This document shows, in pieces, positions 6,466-13,572 of a DNA stretch of 13,774 nucleotides; within the stretch, counting starts at the first letter, position 1, and each line of letters opens with the position of its first letter. The notes beneath the pieces were generated by a model, which had not been told where the DNA came from, searched no databases, and saw nothing but the letters and a program-made list of their open reading frames with translations. The DNA lies in assembly GCA_002296055.1 (NCBI GenBank), contig DBHE01000209.1, positions 1 to 13,774 of the forward strand, read 5' to 3'. The position numbers and the translations under genes are program-made. Source of the DNA: Pseudomonadaceae bacterium UBA836 (GTDB lineage Bacteria > Pseudomonadota > Gammaproteobacteria > Pseudomonadales > Pseudomonadaceae).

Positions 6466-9400
6466 ATGACAATCCGCGTAGCACTAAGGCACCAGACCAC
6501 CTACGATTTCGACAAGCCGGTTGCGCTGTCGCCGCACCTGGTACGCCTGCGTCCGGCGCCGCATTGCCGCACGCCGGTTGATGCCTATAGCCTCAAGATT
6601 AGCGGAGGTGAGTACTTCATCAACTGGCAGCAAGATCCTTTTGGCAACCATGTGGCCCGCCTGGTGTTTCCAGAGAAGATGCGCCACCTGTCTATCGAAG
6701 TAGAGCTGGTTGCCCCGATGACGGTAATCAACCCCTTTGATTTCTTTGTCGAGGAGTACGCCGAACAGTTCCCCTTTGATTACCAGGATGGCTTGCGCAA
6801 GGAGTTGGCGCCTTACCTTGAAAGCCCCAAGCCAGGGCCCTTGTTGAGCAAATGGCTTACCTCTGTCAGCCGCGAAGAGTGCTCAATCACTGATTTTCTG
6901 GTCAGCCTCAATCAGCGGCTGGCCAACGATATTACCTACGGTATTCGCATGGAGCCGGGGGTGCAGACGCCCGAGCAGACCCTGGAATTGGCCAGCGGAT
7001 CCTGCCGTGATTCAGCCTGGCTGTTGGTACATATCTGCCGACAACTGGGGCTGGCAGCGCGCTTTGTCTCAGGCTATCTGGTGCAACTGACCGCCGACGT
7101 CAAAGCGTTGGATGGCCCTTCAGGGACCGAAACCGACTTTACCGATCTGCACGCCTGGACCGAGGTGTTTGTGCCCGGTGCCGGCTGGATCGGCCTGGAC
7201 CCGACGTCAGGCCTGTTGGCGGGCGAGGGGCATCTGCCGCTGGCGGCCACCGCTGAGCCGGCTAGCGCGGCGCCCATCACCGGCGCAAGCGACCCCTGCG
7301 AAGTCGAGTTTGGCTTTGACATGAGTGTCACTCGGGTGCACGAAGACCCGCGGGTAACCAAGCCTTACAGCGACAGCCAGTGGGAGGATATTCTGGCGCT
7401 GGGGCAGCAAGTTGATGCGCGCCTGGATGAGCTGGACGTGCGTTTGACCATGGGCGGCGAGCCGACCTTCGTGTCTATCGACGACATGGATGCACCAGAA
7501 TGGACCATAGCGGCGCAAGGTCCGACCAAAAGGGGGCTCTCCGAACGTCTGCTACGCCGCCTGCGACCCCATTTTGCGCCCCATTCGCTGATCCATTATC
7601 AGCAGGGTAAATGGTATCCGGGCGAGCCGCTGCCACGCTGGGCGCTAGCCTGTTACTGGCGTCGTGACGGCAAGCCGATGTGGCAGGATGATCGCTGGCT
7701 GGCTGACGTGGACCGCGATTACGGCGCGGACGAGCACAGCGCCAAACGCTTTGCCGAGGCGCTGATGCGCCGCCTGGGCGTGTCGGGTAAGCATTTGCTG
7801 CCTTGCTTTGAAGACGCCTACTACTACCTCTGGCTGGAACGTACTCAGCCCATCGACGTTGACCTGCGCGGTGAAGACCTCAAGGACGATGAAAATCGCC
7901 TGCGTCTGGCGCGTCTGCTGGAGCGTGGTCTTGACCGTACCGTGGGCTACACATTGCCGCTGACACGGGCAGAGCAGGGCGGCTGGCTCAGTGGCGATTG
8001 GCCCCTGCGGCGTGAGCAGTTGTATCTGGTACCGGGTGACTCGCCCATGGGCCTGCGCCTGCCGCTGTCGTCGTTGCCCATTGCCCGGCGTGAAGAGGCG
8101 CAGCCGTTGTCGCTGTTTGACGAGCCCGCGCCGCTGCCCGACCTGCACGGCGAGGTGGCGAGCCGCTACAGCGCTGTGCACAGCATCCGCCACGACGGCA
8201 TGCATCACATGGCAGCGGGGCAGGACTGGCAGGAGCAACTGCCCGAGTTGAGCGACGGTGGTGTCATCGGCACTGCGCTGTGCATCGAGCCGCGTGACGG
8301 CAAGTTGTTTATCTTCATGCCGCCGCTGACCGAGCTTGAGTCCTATCTGGAGCTGTTGGCGTGCATTGAGCACACGGCCGCCGAGCTGGATATGCCGGTG
8401 TGCATTGAGGGCTATGCGCCGCCTTCGGATAACCGCATCGAAAAATTCATGATCACCCCGGACCCGGGTGTCATCGAGGTGAACATCATGCCGGCGGCCA
8501 GCTGGCCGGAGCTGGTGCGCAACACCGAAATTCTCTACGAAGAGGCGCGCCAAACCCGTCTGGGCACCGAGAAGTTTATGCTCGACGGCCGCCATACCGG
8601 CACCGGCGGTGGCAACCACGTTACCCTGGGCGGCCGCACGCCGGCCCAGTCGCCGTTCCTGCGTCGGCCTGATCTGCTGGCCAGCATGCTGACCTACTGG
8701 CAGCATCATCCGAGTCTGTCATATCTGTTCTCCGGCATGTTTATCGGCCCGACCAGTCAGGCGCCGCGAGTGGATGAGGCGCGTTACGAGGCGCTGTATG
8801 AGCTGGAAATTGCGCTGTCGCAGATGCCGGAAGGTGAGGTGCCGCAGCCCTGGCTGGTTGACCGCCTGGTGCGCAACCTGCTGACGGATATCACCGGCAA
8901 TACCCACCGTGCCGAGTTTTGCGTCGACAAGATGTACTCGCCCGACAGCGCCACCGGGCGCCTTGGGCTGCTGGAGCTGCGCGGTTTTGAAATGCCGCCG
9001 CATGCGCGCATGAGCTTGATGCAGCAACTGCTGATTCGCGCTTTGGTGGCGCGCTTCTTTGCCCACCCGTATCGCCAGCCGCTGGCGCGCTGGGGCACCG
9101 CCCTGCACGACAAGTGGATGATGCCGCATTACCTCTGGCGTGACCTGTGCGAGGTGCTGGCGGATCTGCGCGAGCACGGCTTTGACTTTGCAGAAGACTG
9201 GTTCGCGCCTTTTCTGGAGTTTCGCTTCCCCCATGCTGGCGAGGTGCAATACGGCGACACGCGTATCACTCTGCGTCAGGCTATCGAGCCGTGGCATGTG
9301 CTGGGCGAGGAAGTCAGCGGTGGCGGCACGGCGCGCTATGTGGATTCCTCGGTCGAACGGCTTGAGGTCAAACTGCAGGACTACAACCCGGCGCGTCACG

Positions 9401-9786
9401 TATTGACCTGCAACGGCTTCCGGGTGCCGCTGCAGTCGACCGGTGTCGCGGGCGAGGCGGTGGCAGCGGTGCGCTATCGTGCCTGGCAGCCACCGTCGGC
9501 GCTGCATCCGACCATCGCCGTGCAGGCGCCGCTGGTGTTTGATCTGGTCGATACCTGGAACGCCCGCTCGCTGGGCGGCTGCACCTATCATGTGGTGCAC
9601 CCGGCCGGACGCAACTTCGAACGCTTCCCGATCAATGCCAATGAAGCAGAAGCACGGCGCATGGCGCGCTTCTGGGAATACGGTCACACCCAGGGGGCGA
9701 TGGCCGAGATCCAGCAGGCACCCGGACAAGAGTATCCACATACGCTCGATCTGCGGCGCGCCGGGGTGCGCACTCCTGGTTTATAA
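6466..9786 (+). CDS. Transglutaminase-like domain fused to DUF2126 GS-like amidoligase
   Basis: This is an 1106-residue two-part protein. Residues 1-90 match the N-terminal domain of bacterial transglutaminase-like proteins. The papain-fold core follows with a complete predicted triad: C180 in S-G-S-C-R-D, H229 in D-L-H-A-W-T-E, and D245 in G-L-D-P-T-S-G. After a linker (about 262-285) the rest is DUF2126, described as a circularly permuted glutamine-synthetase-like amidoligase. Conserved-looking blocks are T-M-G-G-E-P-T-F (328-335), a P-D-P-G-V-I-E-V-N segment (665-673) and G-T-G-G-G-N-H-V-T-L-G-G (712-723), likely parts of the nucleotide/metal site. One polypeptide therefore joins a thiol hydrolase or acyl-transfer fold with an ATP-dependent ligase. 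No signal peptide. The ATG is preceded by GGGA (6453-6456). It is the first gene of the rightward operon; the next starts 55 bases on. Confidence 0.92.
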   Translation: MTIRVALRHQTTYDFDKPVALSPHLVRLRPAPHCRTPVDAYSLKISGGEYFINWQQDPFGNHVARLVFPEKMRHLSIEVELVAPMTVINPFDFFVEEYAEQFPFDYQDGLRKELAPYLESPKPGPLLSKWLTSVSREECSITDFLVSLNQRLANDITYGIRMEPGVQTPEQTLELASGSCRDSAWLLVHICRQLGLAARFVSGYLVQLTADVKALDGPSGTETDFTDLHAWTEVFVPGAGWIGLDPTSGLLAGEGHLPLAATAEPASAAPITGASDPCEVEFGFDMSVTRVHEDPRVTKPYSDSQWEDILALGQQVDARLDELDVRLTMGGEPTFVSIDDMDAPEWTIAAQGPTKRGLSERLLRRLRPHFAPHSLIHYQQGKWYPGEPLPRWALACYWRRDGKPMWQDDRWLADVDRDYGADEHSAKRFAEALMRRLGVSGKHLLPCFEDAYYYLWLERTQPIDVDLRGEDLKDDENRLRLARLLERGLDRTVGYTLPLTRAEQGGWLSGDWPLRREQLYLVPGDSPMGLRLPLSSLPIARREEAQPLSLFDEPAPLPDLHGEVASRYSAVHSIRHDGMHHMAAGQDWQEQLPELSDGGVIGTALCIEPRDGKLFIFMPPLTELESYLELLACIEHTAAELDMPVCIEGYAPPSDNRIEKFMITPDPGVIEVNIMPAASWPELVRNTEILYEEARQTRLGTEKFMLDGRHTGTGGGNHVTLGGRTPAQSPFLRRPDLLASMLTYWQHHPSLSYLFSGMFIGPTSQAPRVDEARYEALYELEIALSQMPEGEVPQPWLVDRLVRNLLTDITGNTHRAEFCVDKMYSPDSATGRLGLLELRGFEMPPHARMSLMQQLLIRALVARFFAHPYRQPLARWGTALHDKWMMPHYLWRDLCEVLADLREHGFDFAEDWFAPFLEFRFPHAGEVQYGDTRITLRQAIEPWHVLGEEVSGGGTARYVDSSVERLEVKLQDYNPARHVLTCNGFRVPLQSTGVAGEAVAAVRYRAWQPPSALHPTIAVQAPLVFDLVDTWNARSLGGCTYHVVHPAGRNFERFPINANEAEARRMARFWEYGHTQGAMAEIQQAPGQEYPHTLDLRRAGVRTPGL

Positions 9787-9841
9787 TCGACGGCCTCACA
9801 CATCAGGCTGCTGATTCTCAGCCGTCACCGGGAAGCGTTGC

Positions 9842-12427
9842 ATGCAACAAGCTGTCAATCTGGGGTCTGCCGTCAAGGCCATTCTCGGCGAGTACGCAGG
9901 ACACGCCGGGCACGACGAGCTGCTGGGCGAAGATCAGCAGCCGCGTGCGCCTTGGCAGGCCTTGCTGGAAGATGTCGCGCGCCTTGGCCCGGACGTGCTG
10001 GCCGGCCGCTGGGAAGAAACCCAGAATCTGCTGCACGAGAACGGCGTTACCTTCAACCCCTACGAAGACGATCCAGGTCAACTGCGCTCCTGGCAACTGG
10101 ACTGTCTGCCCTGGGTAGTCGGTACCCAGGAGTGGGATGAACTGGAGGCGGGCCTGCGCCAGCGCAGCCGCCTGCTTGAGCACATTCTGGATGACCTCTA
10201 CGGCGCGCGGCGCATTATCAGCGAAGGGCTGCTGCCACCCGAACTGATCTTTACCCACCCCGGGTTTCTGTTCTCTGCAGCGGATGATCCACCTCAGGTT
10301 GAGCGGCCTCTGCTGATATTCCATGGTACTGACCTGGTGCGCGACAGCCAGGGCGGTTGGCAGGTGCTGGCCGATTGGACCCAGTCTCCCGCCGGCGCCG
10401 GCTACGCTCTGGAGAACCGCATTACCCTGGCGCGCGCCTTGCCAAGTATCTACCGCGAGGCGCCAATCAAGCGGCTGGCGGGCTTTCTGCAGGCGCAGCA
10501 CCGCTGTCTGGCCAGTCTCGCCAATGGGCAGCGCGAGCAACCCAATATCGTGCTGTTGTCGCCGGGGCCGGGCAGCCCCGGCTATTTCGAGCATGCCTGG
10601 CTGGCCAACTACATGAACTTCTCGCTGGTTGAGGGCGACGATCTGGTGGTGCGTGACGGCCAAGTCGCCATGCGCACCCTGGGTGGCCTCAAGCAGGTGG
10701 ATGTGATTCTGCGCCAGATTAACGATCCCTGGTGTGACCCGTTAGAACTGCGCCCGGACTCGCTGCTTGGGGTGCCGGGGCTGTTGCAGGCCGCGCGTTG
10801 CGGCAACGTGCACATCGCCAATGCGCTGGGCGCGGGTATTCTTGAACATCCGGGGCTATCGGCCTTTTTGCCGGCGCTGTGTGAGGCGCTGCTGGGCGAG
10901 GAGCTGTTGTTGCCTTGCCGAGAAACCCTCTGGTGTGGCGATCCTCGCTCACTGGAGCAGGTTAAGACAGAGATCGATGGCTGGATTCTGCGTGATATCA
11001 GCAAGCCTGGGCGTCTCTACCATGCCGATCAAATGGGCCTTGAAGCGCTGCGCGACCTGCGTATCAGCATGGAACGGCATCCTTATCTGTTCACCGCCCA
11101 ACGGCCTGTTGAAGCGGCGGTGACCCCAGGCTTCAACCCGCAGACGGGTACGCTGGAGCGGCAAAATGCGACGCTGCGCTTTTTCAGCCTGGTTGAGCCT
11201 GATGATCTGACCAAGCCGGTCAATGAGCGAAATTATCGCGTCATGCCGGGCGGGCTGGCCTGGGTTGGTGAGCCAGGTGCGCCGCTGATGAAGAGTCGCC
11301 TGGTGAAGGATATCTGGGTGATGGCGCCGGTGCCCCAGCCGCATATCAGCCTGCTGCGGCAGGCGTTGGGGCCAATCGTCGTGACCCGTGATGGCAAGGA
11401 CCTGCCGTGCCGCGTGGCAGAAAGCCTGTTCTGGATGGGGCGTTATGGTGAGCGACTGGACACGCGTGGGCGGCTGCTGCGCGAGGCGCTGGCAAGGCTG
11501 CTGCAAGATGACCGGCAGGAGAGCGGTTCGCAGCTGATGCCTGACCTGTTGCGTGCGCTGGAAATCCCGCTGGACCCGGCTGAGCTTGAGGAAGAAACGC
11601 CCGCCAGTAGCCGGTTCTCGCGAGAGTACATCGCCACCCGTGATCGCTTGCTGCAGCTGTTCGCCGATGATCTGCCCGATGGCCTGCCGGTGCTGTTCGG
11701 CCACTTTGTACGCAACAGCCGCGCCGTGCGCGATCACCTGGGTGATGACACCTGGCGCGCCATCAACAGTCTGCGGCAGCACTTCAACAGCATGTCGCGC
11801 ACGCGGGGCGTGGTGGTGGGGCAGCGCCATCTGGAAGCCATGGTGCTGGATCTGGCTGCCTTTTTTGGTCTGTGCAACGAAACCATGCCGCATCACTATG
11901 GCTGGCGTTTTCTCGATATCGGGCGTTTTCTCGAGCGCGCCCTAGGTTCGCTTGAGCTGCTCAAACTGGCACTGCTGACTGCCGACGAGCCCGGCATTCC
12001 GCTGTGGGAGGTGGTACTGGCGACCACGGACAACCTGACAGTGTATCGCCGTCGCTACCGCTCACAGCTGCACCCGCTGGCGATTCTTGACCTGCTGTTG
12101 TTCGATGAGGCCAACCCGCGCTCTATCGGCTATATGCTCAAGCGCCTGGGCTCGCAAATCGCCAAACTGCCCTCGCCAGGCAGCTCACCGTACCGCAATC
12201 AGGAGCAACGGCTGATCATTCAGGCCACCAGCGCCTTGCATCTGGTCGATATCGAGACGCTGGCGGACCTGGAGGGTTCGGCATCGGCGCGCGAAGCGCT
12301 GAACAACCTGCTTGACCAGTTGATCCAGCCAATGGCCGAGTTGTCCAACGCCATTACCCACAGTCACTTCAGTCATGTTGAGGCGCCACGCCAGTTGGTC
12401 AGCATGCACTACAGCGGCCAGGCCTGA
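9842..12427 (+). CDS. Circularly permuted ATP-grasp fused to alpha-E domain
   Basis: This is an 861-residue fusion: ATP-grasp at about 1-515 and alpha-E at about 523-855. The alpha-E part starts C523-R-V-A-E-S-L-F-W-M-G-R-Y, the same signature that opens the stand-alone alpha-E. The ATP-grasp half aligns in order with its stand-alone neighbour (G-T-D-L-V-R-D, L-V-E-G-D-D-L-V-V, R-P-D-S-L-L-G-V, K-D-I-W-V). It differs at the presumed active site: A177-D-W179-T-Q181 replaces E-D-N-L-R, and R384-D-I-S replaces K-P-A-N with loss of the following S-G-G-Y-G. It may be a pseudo-enzyme or have changed substrate. GGGAAG (9830-9835) six bases before the ATG supports the start. The second transglutaminase starts 10 bases after its stop. 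Confidence 0.92.
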   Translation: MQQAVNLGSAVKAILGEYAGHAGHDELLGEDQQPRAPWQALLEDVARLGPDVLAGRWEETQNLLHENGVTFNPYEDDPGQLRSWQLDCLPWVVGTQEWDELEAGLRQRSRLLEHILDDLYGARRIISEGLLPPELIFTHPGFLFSAADDPPQVERPLLIFHGTDLVRDSQGGWQVLADWTQSPAGAGYALENRITLARALPSIYREAPIKRLAGFLQAQHRCLASLANGQREQPNIVLLSPGPGSPGYFEHAWLANYMNFSLVEGDDLVVRDGQVAMRTLGGLKQVDVILRQINDPWCDPLELRPDSLLGVPGLLQAARCGNVHIANALGAGILEHPGLSAFLPALCEALLGEELLLPCRETLWCGDPRSLEQVKTEIDGWILRDISKPGRLYHADQMGLEALRDLRISMERHPYLFTAQRPVEAAVTPGFNPQTGTLERQNATLRFFSLVEPDDLTKPVNERNYRVMPGGLAWVGEPGAPLMKSRLVKDIWVMAPVPQPHISLLRQALGPIVVTRDGKDLPCRVAESLFWMGRYGERLDTRGRLLREALARLLQDDRQESGSQLMPDLLRALEIPLDPAELEEETPASSRFSREYIATRDRLLQLFADDLPDGLPVLFGHFVRNSRAVRDHLGDDTWRAINSLRQHFNSMSRTRGVVVGQRHLEAMVLDLAAFFGLCNETMPHHYGWRFLDIGRFLERALGSLELLKLALLTADEPGIPLWEVVLATTDNLTVYRRRYRSQLHPLAILDLLLFDEANPRSIGYMLKRLGSQIAKLPSPGSSPYRNQEQRLIIQATSALHLVDIETLADLEGSASAREALNNLLDQLIQPMAELSNAITHSHFSHVEAPRQLVSMHYSGQA

Positions 12428-12431
12428 GAGG
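12426..12431 (+). promoter_or_regulatory. Ribosome binding site overlapping the upstream stop codon
   Basis: GAGAGG overlaps the TGA at 12425-12427 and lies six bases before the GTG at 12438. It decides the start of the second transglutaminase: the in-frame ATG at 12375 would lie inside the upstream gene and lacks a comparable site. Confidence 0.7.
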
Positions 12432-12437
12432 TTTCCG

Positions 12438-13322
12438 GTGAAGTACCTGTTACGCCACAGTACCCGTTATCAATACAGCGGCCCGGCCAGCCTGAGTCAG
12501 AACGAGGCGCGTATTCTGCCTCGGGTGCTGCCCTGGCAGGAGTGCAGCAACAGTCAACTGACGATCAGTCCGCGGCCTGACCGACAGCGCGAGCGCACCG
12601 ATTTTTTCGGCAACCGGGTGGTGTATTTTTCCATCGAGTCCTTGCACGACAGCCTGGACGTTAGCGTCAGCAGTGAAATCATCACCCATCCAAGACCCTT
12701 GGCTGACATCTTCTCGGGCATCGCCTGGGAGCAAGCGGTGCTGGAACTGCGCCAGGACCCGCGTCGCACCAACCGTGATTGTCTGGATGCGCGGCTGTAT
12801 GTGCTCAGCTCGCCCTTTGTGTATCAAAGCGCCGAACTGGCCGAGTTTGCCCGCAGCAGTTTCACGCCCGCACGTAACCTGATTGATGCGGTGCTGGAGC
12901 TGAATACCCGGATTTTCACCGAATTCACCTACGACCCTGAATTCACTACTGTGGCCACCCCCTTGCAGGACGTACTGGCCAGCAAGCGTGGCGTCTGCCA
13001 GGACTTCGCACATCTGGCCATCGGTTGTTTGCGCTCGCTCGGGCTGGCAGCGCGTTATGTCAGCGGCTATATGGAAACCATGCCGCCGCCGGGGCAGGAG
13101 AAACTGCTCGGCGCGGACGCCACCCACGCATGGCTGGCGGTGTTCATACCGGGCTGGGGCTGGCTTGAAATTGACCCGACCAACGGCTGCGTGCCGGACG
13201 AGCGTTACATCGTGCTTGGTTGGGGGCGTGACTTCGCCGATGTGACCCCCCTCAAGGGCGTGATGACGGGCGGCGGCGAGCATGTGCTTAGTGTGGCGGT
13301 GGATGTGATGCCGCAGGCCTAG
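12438..13322 (+). CDS. Transglutaminase-like cysteine protease-fold protein
   Basis: This is a 294-residue protein when started at the GTG at 12438. The sequence right after it, K-Y-L-L-R-H-S-T-R-Y-Q-Y, is the usual beginning of the bacterial transglutaminase N-terminal domain. The frame extends to an ATG at 12375, but those 21 residues are unlike the family and overlap the preceding gene. The core carries a full predicted triad: C187 in R-G-V-C-Q-D-F, H230 in A-T-H-A-W, and D246 in E-I-D-P-T-N-G. In bacteria this fold more often acts as a peptidase, amidase or acyl-transferase than as a protein crosslinker. It is the last gene of the rightward operon, translationally close-coupled to the fusion gene, and resembles the N-terminal part of the protein at 6466-9786. 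No signal peptide is seen. Confidence 0.92.
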   Translation: MKYLLRHSTRYQYSGPASLSQNEARILPRVLPWQECSNSQLTISPRPDRQRERTDFFGNRVVYFSIESLHDSLDVSVSSEIITHPRPLADIFSGIAWEQAVLELRQDPRRTNRDCLDARLYVLSSPFVYQSAELAEFARSSFTPARNLIDAVLELNTRIFTEFTYDPEFTTVATPLQDVLASKRGVCQDFAHLAIGCLRSLGLAARYVSGYMETMPPPGQEKLLGADATHAWLAVFIPGWGWLEIDPTNGCVPDERYIVLGWGRDFADVTPLKGVMTGGGEHVLSVAVDVMPQA

Positions 13323-13342
13323 AACAAGCTGCAAGCCGCAAG
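13322..13342 (-). repeat. Tandem CTTGNNG heptads, minus strand
   Basis: On the minus strand this reads CTTGCGG, CTTGCAG and an imperfect CTTGTTC, directly adjacent. It starts at the last base of the transglutaminase stop codon and is inverted relative to the longer array at 13522-13549. Confidence 0.6.
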
Positions 13343-13346
13343 AAAG

Positions 13347-13382
13347 AACCCGCGCGGTTTCGAATCGCGCGGGTTTTCTTTT
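13347..13382 (+). terminator. Intrinsic terminator of the rightward operon
   Basis: AACCCGCGCG (13347-13356) pairs perfectly with CGCGCGGGTT (13366-13375), and the loop can extend the stem slightly. TTTTCTTTT follows (13374-13382). It lies 25 bases after the stop of the second transglutaminase and closes the three-gene rightward operon. Confidence 0.92.
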
Positions 13383-13476
13383 GCCTATGCATGGCAGCAA
13401 ATAGCGTTGAGATGCAGCTGACGGCCTACTTGCAGGCCTCGTCCTGAGTACGCTTGCCCGAGGGGGGCGGCGTTCG

Positions 13477-13491
13477 CTTTGCAGCTTGAGG
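13477..13491 (+). repeat. Short CTTGNNG repeat pair
   Basis: CTTTGCAG (one extra T) followed by CTTGAGG, in the same orientation as the array at 13522-13549 and next to the terminator hairpin at 13496-13520. Confidence 0.4.
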
Positions 13492-13495
13492 GCAC

Positions 13496-13520
13496 AAAAA
13501 ACCCGGCCGGAGCCGGGTTT
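13496..13520 (-). terminator. Intrinsic terminator of the ETF-ubiquinone oxidoreductase gene
   Basis: AAACCCGGC (13499-13507) pairs with GCCGGGTTT (13512-13520) around CGGA. The run of six A at 13496-13501 becomes a U-run on the minus strand, so the hairpin terminates the leftward transcript about 50 bases after its stop codon. Confidence 0.88.
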
Positions 13521-13521
13521 G

Positions 13522-13549
13522 CTTGCAGCTTGCCGCTTGAGGCTTGCTG
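13522..13549 (+). repeat. Four tandem CTTGNNG heptads
   Basis: CTTGCAG, CTTGCCG, CTTGAGG and CTTGCTG follow one another without a gap. Only positions 5 and 6 of the unit vary. The array lies between the ETF-ubiquinone oxidoreductase stop and its terminator, so it would be transcribed into that mRNA's 3' untranslated region. Confidence 0.7.
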
Positions 13550-13552
13550 CTA

Positions 13553-13572
13553 TAACGCGCCGAGGCGCGTTA
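13553..13572. other. Hairpin overlapping a stop codon
   Basis: TAACGCGC (13553-13560) pairs perfectly with GCGCGTTA (13565-13572) around CGAG. The right arm contains the TAA stop of the leftward ETF-ubiquinone oxidoreductase gene (13572-13570). No U-run follows directly, so it looks like a 3'-end RNA hairpin rather than the terminator itself. Confidence 0.6.

Noticed and set aside
7645..9741. Two long minus-strand open frames (about 354 and 340 codons) opposite the transglutaminase-DUF2126 gene
   Set aside because: They lie entirely within a strongly supported gene, show no recognisable domain, and are the expected antisense shadows of GC-rich coding DNA.
9782..9787. Perfect TATAAT hexamer at the stop codon of the transglutaminase-DUF2126 gene, as an internal promoter for the fusion gene
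   Set aside because: No -35-like sequence at 16-18 bases and no extended -10 TG; the hexamer arises from the TTA-TAA codons, so I do not count it as a promoter.
12375..12437. ATG at 12375 as start of the second transglutaminase
   Set aside because: It lies inside the fusion gene, lacks a ribosome site, and the family homology begins exactly at the GTG at 12438.
13383..13476. Possible small gene or RNA between the two terminators
   Set aside because: No start codon with a ribosome site leads a convincing frame and no tRNA-like or other structured RNA pattern is visible; it appears to be plain spacer.
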